NCBI GenBank assembly: GCA_033439765.1
Contig: JAULSN010000004.1
Coordinates: forward strand, 3,296,001 to 3,360,000
Source of the DNA: Lasiosphaeria ovina
Lineage: Eukaryota; Ascomycota; Sordariomycetes; Sordariales; Lasiosphaeriaceae
Direction of reading: 5' to 3'
DNA length: 64,000 bases
Of this stretch, positions 12,301 through 21,265 are shown in pieces. Below the pieces are notes generated by a model that did no database searches, was not told the DNA's origin, and saw only the letters and a list, made by a program, of their open reading frames with translations. Position numbers and translations under genes: made by a program. Numbering within the stretch: the stretch's first letter is position 1; every line of letters starts with the position of its first letter.

Positions 12301-12806
12301 AGTGGTCAATCGAGTACGCTTTTGACAAACTCTCGGATGGTCGTGCCAGGATGTTGTACAAGCACACGTTGGCTCGCCGGGCGAAGGAGTTCCAAGCCAA
12401 GCCGACCGAACTCGCCAAAAAGTCTTGGTACGCCATGTGGTCGGGCCTGCTCAGCGAGTACAACGACAAGGGCCGCAAGTACAGGGATCTTGAGACGGCT
12501 CGCGGCCAAAAACATCCCGTCCACGTGTACGGCATCGACACGCCGTTGGACTGGGAGTCGGTCATGGAGGGACCGGCCGAGGAGCCTTACCGCCCGTGGA
12601 ACGGCGACGGGCTCAGTGCCGGTGATGGAAAGAAGTGGGACAATAGCAGCGAGAGAGAGGGTTGGAACCAAGACCTTCGCGCCACCGCCCAAGAGGAGAG
12701 GATGGAGTGGAACCGGCAGCAGCGCGCTTACAAGCGCAAAGTTCGTGCAAGGAGGGCTACCGAGAAACTGAAAGGATTCCGCTTCTACACCGCCAAGTCG
12801 GGTTGA
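9384..12806 (+). CDS. PET127: Mitochondrial Pet127-family protein
   Basis: Single-exon 1140-aa protein starting at the first in-frame ATG (9384). Pet127 of yeast acts at the mitochondrial inner membrane in 5'-end processing and turnover of mitochondrial RNAs. The first 100 residues are Arg/Ser/Ala-rich without acids (MLQLTRRMPRAQ..., later RRQYSAATG), typical of a matrix presequence. A (Gln-Pro)n tract encoded by CAACCG hexamers interrupts it. A long charged linker includes Lys-rich TAKKP repeats near residue 330. The conserved Pet127 core runs roughly from residue 390 to 780 (YGLDRVLFNPGVYHLQDP, MFDLKTRAVVSIRMD, FVAFHNTERIFGFQYISLPE). The C-terminal 350 residues are acidic and then basic. 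It is longer than yeast Pet127 (about 800 aa) because of its linkers. The stop codon overlaps the end of a repeat element. Confidence 0.92.
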   Translation: MLQLTRRMPRAQPHAKALALRSRSQPQPQPQPQPQPQPQPQPQPQHHPQPQAQLVCTACHQALLRARHASSLGLARSSIVAPASTSTSISPCASRRQYSAATGAQAVDSASMPDVTATPPQTTDTIATTSQVETEPEPGAEPGTAASTQIPKKKRKKRKKLEQEKEKEQPEQNSPQGNQDLSKKEQLIQDAKSRRLLKNTLRVLQELEAAQSSPKTRSQKTRDSMLLEGTLAILKKVIPEQLQDAQPPQPDTPQPDTPEEKIVRKVLAPRKEAPVRKIHSESKHYTVKITPATESKPPKITWLPLSSIRGSTGIGSSPPTKTRKPTTRKMTAKKPTAKKSTAKKPYLADRAGRTKAARFFPDTLGLDPVEKPQPPVPRLSYGLDRVLFNPGVYHLQDPRSRVFNFDPYLARIMPAREFDFDALKQFVSSSQDRTLHAMASELGKRYSGSTSSMTAALSHFHFLLSSWRPISTKAMSQEFEVDSEKFTKITRAPAASFLHYKDGVYAIDADKEFDMANLLSLLGKSMEKLLTLPKEEFEKYRKTKSDQLTHAQRNDPEAYHYTTMGDFMMRSQLDAYDPRVPGTGMFDLKTRAVVSIRMDIQGIKKGANYEIRGRLGQWESFEREYYDMIRSAFLKYSLQVRMGRMDGIFVAFHNTERIFGFQYISLPEMDQALHGTTNTDLGDQEFKASLHLYNEALNLVTKEFPEQSLRIHVETREGDPPSMRIFARPVTNDEIESIQGAQRRYAEEFEREIMNAGLGSREDAGPEAVEGDTVVAETEDTASQDVWKDVMLEVERTLEDQDQGVTAVREAIEYALEHSGLLHSCTSDEAGHHLDELLEALLTSGGEVVTEGSEGQRETSEVRSSLKELLLKLATQVKAVSSVRQTEQQIEGDVTDDSIKLRNFETILSELAETARDSGNLAEPSYEQDQGTLEMPPTEIPQYDGPLCCFALTVKNKDQRIPIERPTGHADEKWSIEYAFDKLSDGRARMLYKHTLARRAKEFQAKPTELAKKSWYAMWSGLLSEYNDKGRKYRDLETARGQKHPVHVYGIDTPLDWESVMEGPAEEPYRPWNGDGLSAGDGKKWDNSSEREGWNQDLRATAQEERMEWNRQQRAYKRKVRARRATEKLKGFRFYTAKSG
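9456..9515. repeat. (CAACCG)10 hexanucleotide repeat in PET127
   Basis: Ten perfect CAACCG units plus partial units, encoding a Gln-Pro dipeptide tract inside the predicted mitochondrial presequence region. Confidence 0.95.
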
Positions 12807-12926
12807 ACCAGCAGGCTCGGGGATTAAAAGCCAGCAAATTTTGCGATCAAAGATTGCGGGGAAAACAAGGAAAAGTGGGAGAATCTCGTAATGAGCAAAT
12901 GGACGACGACGTATCCCCTGCTAACT
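12806..12926. mobile_element. About 120-bp repeat, copy 2, abutting PET127 stop
   Basis: Begins AACCAGCAGG and ends CCTGCTAACTAGTT. It aligns along its length with the element at 8399-8517, including GGCTCGGGGATTAAAAG near the start and GGAAAAGT and GAATCTCG further in. Its first base is the last base of the PET127 TGA stop codon. Confidence 0.6.
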
Positions 12927-14175
12927 AGTTCAAAGGCGACTTGGCTGAGGAGAAGCGGTAAATGTCGTCCGCCCAGTTCGTGGACTGGCGGCTTCTGTAT
13001 CACCACTCCCTGTTTTTGTATAATACGGACGGCACAAGCATAGAGAAAAGAGGGTCATGTATGAACAGAATACCTACATATTGTATATATATACGTAGTA
13101 AGATGTAAGAATAGAAGAAACTAAAATATATGTGCATTATATTATGTAACTGGAGGTGTGTATATCATGGGCTAGGTTGGATTGGAAAATTAAATGCAAA
13201 TGAGCCTACTACCTCCCTAGTCAGGGCCAATTCCATACTGTACCTGGGTATCCCGCTTTCTCGCTCTCAACTCGGCATATCTGGCTCTTTTGATAGACAG
13301 GTGACACTTTATTATAAAGAAGGTACCTAGGTAAGGCAGCCAAGTGATGCAAAGGACTGGGGTCAACCTTGCTATTACCTCTGTCTATATATTTACCACA
13401 TACCTACCTACCTACCTACCTACCTAGATGACAGTACTAAGAGTGCTAGGAAAGCAGCCGCGGTTTCTTGCTCTCTCTTTCGCCACCCCAGTCTTGACTC
13501 GACTCACCGCGGCAAGTCAACAACCTATTGGCAAGCAGGTGAAGTCTCGAGAGACAGAGGAAGGCAAGTGAGGTAAACACACAGGCAGGCGCTCCGTGGC
13601 GGCACTCGCTGTCATCGGTGTGTTACGCAGCTCACTCGTCACATGGAGCAACAGCGACACTCTCATTACAAGCTCCATCTACCAAGTCTCAGCTTTGAGC
13701 AGCTAACTTGCACAAGCGACGGTGTCAATCGAGAAGTATTAACACTTGCTTATGTATTGATATATAGCTACTCCTGGGCGAATGCAATGCTAGGGTGACA
13801 CGCACCCGGATAGATATGTTCTCCGCTGGTTCCAAACAGAGTTCCCCCATGACCTGACTGGTTGCAGGACCGACGTCCTTGTGAATGAAAATAAGAAACC
13901 CCCCCCCCGGTTTAACAGCCAGTCTGAGGCATTTTGGTTCTCTTTTGAGAATTACCCCTCCATCCCATGACCGAAACAAATAAAATAAAAACATGAAAAA
14001 AAGCCCAGCCCAACAAGGAACGCCAGTGCTATGCATAATCAAAACAACCACAGGGGGTAGGGGTATGAGTTTCCCTGTAATTCCTCCTCCTCCCTCTATA
14101 TCTCGCAACCAAATTCACACCAGAACAAAGGGGTTCTCCCTTAATGACCACTCAGTAACCAAAACAGCTCACTCC
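12927..14175. other. AT-rich intergenic, PET127 to rhomboid
   Basis: No gene seen. Contains A/T-rich stretches around 13070-13190 and six TACC tetramers at 13401-13424. The part near 14170 is the 3' flank of the minus-strand rhomboid gene. Confidence 0.5.
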
Positions 14176-15944
14176 TCACACCTGGATCCGTGCCCAGTGC
14201 TCAAGAAGATCAAGGATAACTGCGTCACGCCTGCTGTGCTGGGCCGGTGTCGAGTTAGGCGTCGTAATATTCAAGTTGCCAGTCTCGCACCAGTTGTTGA
14301 CGGGCTAGTGGAATAATGTTAGCATAGGTAATGGCAATCAGAAACGTGGGGCTTCTTACCAAGCAACTCAGATACTTGCACCAGTCGCAAGTATTATGAT
14401 AGATGTAAAAGTTGTTGAGGAGCAGAATGAAGACGACCAGCACGAGCACCAATGCGCCGACTCTCAACAACCACCAGGCCCACCAAAGCGGTTTGCGCCC
14501 CTTGAAGAAGCCGAGGGGATTCTTGATGAACGACGGCGGTGAACCCTGAGAAAGGAAACCGTTGTTTACGTGAGCGTAGGGCACGTCCTCGCCGATGCGT
14601 CGTCGGAGAGAGTTGGGCGAGTGGAGCAAGCAGATGCCCAGCGCCAAGCCCATCAGAAATCCGCCAATGTGGGAGAAGTTGTCCAGACCAGGCAGCAGAC
14701 CCAGCACAAAAGAAATGACGATGTCTAGGATGATGAACATGAGATCCTTGACCGGCTTCTCACGATCCTTCCACGAGTAGAGAAGATCGAGGAGAGTCAG
14801 GGCGATGACCCCAAACAATGCTCCGGACGCGCCAGTCGACGAGATGCCCGTGGCAGCGAAATTTCCGCCCATGACGAACCCGAATATGCCGGCGCTGATA
14901 TAGACGAGGAAAAAGCGAATGGACCCTATTGACCTTTCCATGTCCCTCCCCAAAGTCATCTGAAGCAGCATGTTGAAACCGATGTGGATGAGGCCGGCGT
15001 GCAGGAACATGGGGACAATGAAGCGAAACCACTGGTTCGGCTGAGGACTCTGGTCTATCGTCGCCGTCGCGTTGTAAAAGGGCTCGGGGACACCACCAAA
15101 GCCGCAGAGATCCGAGAGGGTGCACTTTTGCGACGGGCTTTCCGGGTCAAGTGTCGTCGTGTTCGGACACGGCCACTGTATGCGAACATGCGAGTTCTGC
15201 ACCCCGACCGTGTTGTGCATGCAAGGCACGAATCTGGCGCCCATATTGATGAGTATGTATGGCGACGGACCGATCATGGGGTTGAACGAGGGCTGCGTCA
15301 TTATGGGCGACCCAGTGACCGTCGCTGTTGCGTGGCATGGCGTGTTAGCCTGGGAAGAGGATAAATGCAGGATGGGGATGCTTACCGTTCTTCACGATCT
15401 CGCCAATAAAGACGCCTACTTGAACTACGGTCAAGAGGTAGACGACAAAGGGTATCCTCTTGTTGTTGGCGCCCAGCATTCCCAGCTCGCCGAAGCGCAC
15501 GCGGCCCTTGCGTGATTTCTTGCTCTGTGGCGCCTCATAGACATGGTCTTGCATCTCGGCGTCCTTGGGCAGATTGCTATGCCTCTGGGGCTGTAGGGGA
15601 ATGTCATCTGCAGGGTGATTGTAAGCCATCTCGTCTGAAGGGACCCGCTCAAGACGGTAGTATTCCGAGTCCTGCTGACTTAGTTGATGTTGGCTCGAGG
15701 ACGGAGTCTGGTGCGTGTTCGCCGGGTAGACATGGTCGTCGAAGACGGTCTCGAAAGGCGACGGACCTGTCCCGCCCGCCCCCGGTGAGTGCCGATCGCC
15801 AGTCACCAGATTCTGCTGCGAGGTGTAGGAAGGAGGGGCCGGCGGATACGCGGATGACTGCTGCTGCCCGTCGTAGTATCCCGACATTCGCGAGGGAGTC
15901 GGCGCCGGCAGGGGCTTCTGCTTGTAGTAGTCGTTTGCGGCCAT
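14176..15944 (-). CDS. Rhomboid intramembrane serine protease
   Basis: Three exons: 15386-15944, 14360-15324 and 14176-14304, giving 550 aa. Introns of 61 and 55 nt have GTAAG donors, GCTAACA branch sites and CAG/TAG acceptors. The N-terminal 160 residues are a Pro/Gln/Tyr-rich cytosolic tail. After it comes a first membrane helix (PFVVYLLTVVQVGVFIGEIV) and a lumenal loop with several Cys. The rhomboid core has the oxyanion Asn304 (HIGFN), catalytic Ser353 in GASGALFG and catalytic His405 in SHIGGF, so it should be active. It cleaves membrane proteins within the bilayer, probably in the secretory pathway; substrates are unknown. The extra N-terminal helix and Cys-rich loop match secretase-type eukaryotic rhomboids rather than mitochondrial Pcp1. 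Confidence 0.93.
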
Positions 15945-18006
15945 GGCGGGCGTCGAGGGGTTGCCTGCGTTGCTGGTGTCTCTGGAGTCGCGGCCAGAAT
16001 TTCAAACCCGATGCAACGAAGCACCCTCTAAGCGTCGCAGAACAAACGACCGGACGCTCCCAAGCAGGAGCAAAATTCAAAGATCCTTAACCCCTAACAC
16101 GTAGGTAGTCGCAGACAGAAATGGCGGAGGGCGGCCTCGTCTGCTGCAGTGGCGAGCCCGATTTCGAGAGGACAGCGAAGGTGGTAACTTCCAGGTTGGA
16201 AGTCGGGTCAGGTTGAAGGAGAGTGGAGCAAGATGGAGAGAGTGGATCAGGAGAAAGCGTTGCGATTGATGTTTCGTCGGCCAAAGCGGTAACCCCCCCT
16301 GTCTTGCTGCTTTCAACTTGGCTTGGTGTCTCTCTGGGACAGGGGCCGAGTGGGTTTTTGCGGGTTGACGCGTCCACTACGGTAGGGTAGGGTATTGTAC
16401 GCGGGATGGCGGGTGCGTGGAAGGCACATTCGAGTTGGAGCCAGTCTGGGCTCAAGGGCGCGCAAACGCCGCACACTTGCTCAACAAGACCCGACGACAG
16501 ACAACCGGATCTAACGACCTTTGCAAGCGCAATGCTGGAATGATGCGGTGCTGCAATGCTGTAATGCGCTATGGTCCCGGGCCTCTCGGGGTTACTGCAA
16601 GTCTAGGTGCCGTACGGTTTTGGAAATTGGAAGGGCGGCTCGGTCGACCCGCTCGATTGGCTGGCTGCCCGCGTTGGGTTTTGCGGGTTAAAATAAGGTG
16701 TAGGTTCTTCTTGGGCGGCGGCGATGGCAAGTTTGTCGAGACTCTCAAACCTCCCAAAAGTGCAAAAGGGGAGAATGGAACGGGACAAGAATGGGCACGC
16801 GAAATCAACAACGAGCCCAACAAGGCTTATCAATATTAGGAATTAGCTCAGCTTAGGTTTGAGGCTGGGCTGGGCTTTGTGTGTGTGTCCTGTCCTCCGT
16901 TCGGCAGCACGGGTGAGCAGTGCCACTTCGTGGCTCGCGGCTGACGTAGTTGTCCAGGCCAGAGGACGAGACGACCCAAACGAGCTACGCAAGAAGGGCA
17001 GTATAAGCTGATGATCAGTGGGGAGGTCACTGTTACGAAGGCACCCCATTCGGCGCAGCAAAAACCTAAAATTTATGGATGCGTTTGCCGCATCGGACCA
17101 GCAAAAGAGGCCGCCACGGAAAGCGAACGGAATGGCGATTACGAAAGTTCGCGCTGGGGTGCATTCTGTTTTTGGAGACGTACTATGTACTGTACAAGCA
17201 GCGCCTGCAGGGCGTCACAGCCAAAAGCCGGGGACAAACATGACCGGGTTCCCAAACGTTCATGTCAAGATTCCAAGGCATCCAAGACTGGGCGACTGAA
17301 GTTGGCCTTGTTGATCTCTCCTTACAACCTCAAACCCTTTGCTTCTTGAGGAGTCTATGCTGTACGGCATAGCGCGACCCCACATTGAAGGCCGTTCTGG
17401 CCTTTTGCCTTCATTCTTGTTCATCAGATGAAACAGGAGAAAAGATATGCATAAAATGCCAAGCGAGAGGCAAACACTACCCTCGTCTGGGGGCTGTGCT
17501 CCCTTCCTCAGCCGCAAACGGGACCAAAAGTCTCCATCGGATTGACGGAGTAAGACGGAAAGCAAACCCAAAACAGAAAGCTTTCCTGTGATGTTGTCCG
17601 GTAGGCAGAGCGGTTTCACGTGCCTACCCATTCAAGTGATCGCTCGAGTCGTTTCCGTGCAAGCTAGATGATGGGATCTGGATTTGTTGACATGCGACGC
17701 TCTTTCCCTTTTTTTGCGCCCTGAGTAGGTACCTGCAAATAGTGGACTCGATTGAGATCGGATTGGACAAAGCAGTGGGGAAATAGCGATAAGATAAGGA
17801 AATGGTTCCACATTATTTTTCTTGAAGGTGGAAGCTTTCAGGTTCCATCGACGGAAACTTTAAGCTGTAAGTTCACTTTGCGCTGCACAATACATACCTA
17901 CACCTCTCAATTTGCGCAGCCAATCGACGTTAGGCTATAACGTATTTATCACACTTCCCGATAAATACACAGATTCCCAACCCAGAGCCCCTTTGTATTG
18001 CCCGCC
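15945..18006. other. Intergenic, divergent region upstream of rhomboid
   Basis: Lies between the minus-strand rhomboid gene and the plus-strand Lys-rich gene, so it probably holds both promoters. Open frames within it have no recognisable domains. No RNA gene seen. Confidence 0.5.
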
Positions 18007-19097
18007 ATGGCGAAAGACCGCACCCGTGAGAAATCGGACGTAAACCAGAAGGTAAAGAAGGAAAAGAAGCTGTCCGAAGACAAGGTGAAGAAATCAACCA
18101 AATCCAAGGATAGCAGTGAGAAGAAGGAGAAAAAGGCCAAAAAGCTTGCCAAAATCGAGGAGACTCTGGACCTCCAGCCCGCAGGCGCGACCGAAAACGA
18201 GACAGAGGTTTGTTGGGCTTGTTGAATTCTCGTTCTTGCGCACGTTCTTATACTAACAATTTGGGTTGCTAGGCTGCCGAAGATTTTATGGCGCTTGACA
18301 GTGACGTCGAAGCCGAGACCAAGAAGTCTAAGAAAGACAAGAAGGCCAAGAAAGACAAGAAGGCCAAGAAAGACAAGAAGGCTTCGAAGAGTGGCGACAG
18401 CGCTGCCATGAAAGACGAGGCCGAGCAAGCGGCCGAAAAGAATACCCCGGTGAAGGACAAGAAGAAGAAAGACAAGAAGACGAAGGCCGAAAAGAAGCAA
18501 CCAGAGGACGAGAATGCCGACGAGCCCGACGAGGAGGAGGGTGGAGCTACTCTGTTCACGATTGACACCAAGGGCGCCAAAATTCCCCAAAAGCGCAAAA
18601 AGCAGATACCCAACCCAAAGATTGACGTCGACTGGTCCAGTTCAAGCTCAGATTCAGACTCAGATGCGGAGGACAAGGGATCTGATGCAGGCCGCAGCTC
18701 AGTCACGGCCGCTAAGGAGGGTTCCAGCAACACGGTAGTAGAGGCTAGTAAACCGGAAGTCAAGAAACAGGAAGCCCCCTCGGGTCTCAATAGGAAGGCG
18801 CGCCGCCGCCTCCAGCTGGTTGAAAAGCAAAGGGCGGTTATCCAGAAGCGTCTGGGCATCACATTTGGCTCGACGGAGCGGAACGAAGAGGTTGACGAGG
18901 CGCTCGCTGTCTGGATCCAGGAGAGAAACAGAGTTCAGGCCGTGGCCGACAAGAAGAAGGCGGACAAAGCCGAGAAGAACAACGCCCGCCGAAAGGGCCA
19001 AAAGATTGGCTCCGCCGAATACCAACTCAAGAAGCAACAGAGAAAAACGGCGAGGAACGCCAAGAAAGCTGGTGCGACCGGCGAGAAGAAGGCCTAG
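18007..19097 (+). CDS. Lysine-rich, probably nucleolar protein
   Basis: Two exons, 18007-18207 and 18273-19097, 341 aa. The 65-nt intron has a weak GTTTGT donor, an ACTAAC branch site and a TAG acceptor, and joins NETE to AAEDFM in phase 0. The first 180 residues are Lys/Glu/Asp-rich with three tandem KKDKKAK heptads. A Ser/Asp-rich acidic patch (WSSSSSDSDSD) follows. The C-terminal third is basic and better structured (LNRKARRRLQLVEKQRAVIQKRLGI, then NARRKGQKIG). Composition suggests a nucleolar or RNA-binding protein in ribosome assembly, but no named family is recognised and that role is inference. Confidence 0.85.
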
Positions 19098-19737
19098 ATC
19101 AAGGCCAGAGAGAGAGGAGCAGAGAGTGAGACATGCTGTGGTTTATCAAGCTATCCGGTGGCAGCTATACTATCTAAGAAGGCAGGCCGCTCCCTTCACT
19201 ATCCTCTACCCCATAGCCAAGGAAGGGGAAACGGTTGCTTGCCGCCACTTCCTAGCACTGACATAGTTACTGTCCAGGCCAGCATTACGTTTGATATCTC
19301 TGTCTTTTGGGGAAAACCAGTCTGGTCTTGCCATTGGCTCGGGGCATGGACTTGGACTTGGTCCTTGCATCGTATATGGAGCGTGGGGAAGAAAGATGGG
19401 GCCGTTTGTAGTACATACTAGGTAGTCTAGAAGCTCTGCTACACAAATTCACAGTTTGGGTTTGTCCTCCATCGACTGCTGCTCCTTTTTCCAAACCCTT
19501 GTTGCCAACCGACCCGGAAGAAAGAACTTGGGGGAAAGGGGTGCTGCAATAAACGCGCCGTGCTCTCCCATGCTGCCGTCGTACAGTCGGATTACTTGGT
19601 ACATATACAAACATACCCATTGATGTTCTTTTTGCCGCCCTCCATGCTATGCCCATCTCCACGGTCTGAAATCCGCCCAAAAGCAAAAGCCGACGAAAAA
19701 AAAAAAAAAAAGAAAGAAGACCCCCGCACTCATCCTC
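19098..19737. other. Convergent intergenic region
   Basis: Shared 3' flank of the Lys-rich gene and the minus-strand membrane protein gene. Contains an A-run of 16 near 19696-19711. No gene seen. Confidence 0.55.
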
Positions 19738-20460
19738 TCATTCCCCTTTCTCCCCCTTTCCCCCTCGTGTTTGCTCCTCCTGTTCCGTTTTCGTCTTCTC
19801 ATCAGAACCACCACCAGCACCGCCACCACGCAACCCCGCAGCCAGGCCCTGGTTCCACACCTCCCAGATCTGGTCCGTGATCATGCCCGAGATGCCCTTG
19901 CCGCCCTCCTTGAGGGCCTCGCGCTCCTCCTCGAGCCGCTGGCGCTTCCACTCGGGGAGGAGTTTTTTCCTCTCGTGCTCCTCCTTGGTGTTATGACCGC
20001 TTTCCTTCACCTGCTCCTGCTGCTGAGGTACCTGCACCAGCTGCTCCCCCTTGCTAGCCCCGGAACCAGCGAGGTGCCGCCTGCGCTCGCGCTCGCGCTC
20101 CATGAGTTCCCTGTTGGCGCGGGCCTTCTCGGGCAGCGCGTGGGCGTTGAGGACGCTGGCCCAGCGCTCGTTGGACCGCGCGTAGATGGACTTGCCCGAG
20201 TAGTCGTAGGCGACCTGGTTGAGCGACCAGAAGGCGCCGGCGCCGAGCACGGCGTTCTGCACCGACAGCGCGCCGCGGCCGCGCCCCGGCAGCAGCAGCC
20301 CCACCGGCGCGAGCACGGCCGCGACCAGCGACGCGTAGTGCACCAGCGGCGGCGTGCCGTGCCATTTGTCGACTGCTGTTGTTGTTGATGTTGGTGGTGG
20401 TGTTGATGCTGGTGGCTCTGGTGGTGGTGGCGGCGGTGGTGGTGCTGATTCTGGGGCCAT
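19738..20460 (-). CDS. Small membrane protein, 'rhomboid family membrane protein' type
   Basis: Single exon of 240 aa from the ATG at 20460. A Pro-rich start (APESAPPPPPPPPEPP) is followed by two hydrophobic segments at about residues 40-85 (HYASLVAAVLAPVGLLLP; VQNAVLGAGAFWSLNQVAYDY) and the motif YSGKSIYARSNERW. Residues about 110-190 are charged and helical, and the tail is Gly-rich. Similar filamentous-fungal proteins are customarily labelled rhomboid family membrane protein, but no Ser-His dyad or six-helix core is present, so protease activity is not supported. GC content is unusually high. Confidence 0.75.
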   Translation of the reverse strand: MAPESAPPPPPPPPEPPASTPPPTSTTTAVDKWHGTPPLVHYASLVAAVLAPVGLLLPGRGRGALSVQNAVLGAGAFWSLNQVAYDYSGKSIYARSNERWASVLNAHALPEKARANRELMERERERRRHLAGSGASKGEQLVQVPQQQEQVKESGHNTKEEHERKKLLPEWKRQRLEEEREALKEGGKGISGMITDQIWEVWNQGLAAGLRGGGAGGGSDEKTKTEQEEQTRGGKGEKGE

Positions 20461-21265
20461 GGCGGCTAGGCGTGGCTTCGGTTGTGCTGCGTTTGGTTGC
20501 CACGGATGCCGGAAGGCTGGGCTTCTCGTGGCGAGGATGCCTTTGGTGCTATTCGGGTGGCTCGATGTCGAGAAGAGAAGATCAAAAGGCTGGTGGGGTT
20601 GATATCTCCAGCTTGTCTGTAATGGCGTGGAGATGTGGAAAGGATGTCAAAGCTGCGCCAGAAATGAAGCTGTAATCGCGTTATCGATAAGGATAGCTGG
20701 AGGGTGGATAAGACTCTCCCGAATGATCACGCCCCAATGCCGTCGCCACGCAGCGAACCCCTGACCAACGACATAAACACCAACGCACAGCGACTGATCA
20801 AAATGAATTGAACAATATGCCTCAGGCACTACGCGGCAAATGCAAAATATCTGCTATAACCCACCCCCTTCCCAATCTCGCCAAAAGGCTGAGTCGCGCA
20901 CGCGAATAAACAATAGCTACTAATACTCCATATCCCCAGTCCCTACCGCCCGACCCTACCAAGTACCAAACCAGCTTGCGCGCCTTCATGACCACAGCTG
21001 TAGTATGTGAGAAGCTAAATTCCAAGCGCGTGGGTATCCGCCGTATGTAGTCACAGGTAAATGCCGTCCCGTCAACGTCGTCCCTTCGAGAAACTCCCCC
21101 ATACATTGCTCTGTAGTTTTTCCCAACCCGCGACGCCTGCCACGCAATCAAAACAAATACCACCGCGCCAAACCACAATGCCCAGCCATGCTGCGCCCCG
21201 GGAGAAACAATAAATGGGAGAGAAGCAGCACACCATGCCCAGCAACAGGCAACCACAGCAACAAA
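20461..21265. other. Intergenic, small membrane protein to MAU2
   Basis: Promoter side of the minus-strand small membrane protein gene and 3' flank of MAU2. No gene seen. Confidence 0.55.

Noticed and set aside
19738..20460. Active rhomboid protease assignment for the small membrane protein
   Set aside because: No GxSG serine motif, no catalytic His helix and only two hydrophobic segments.
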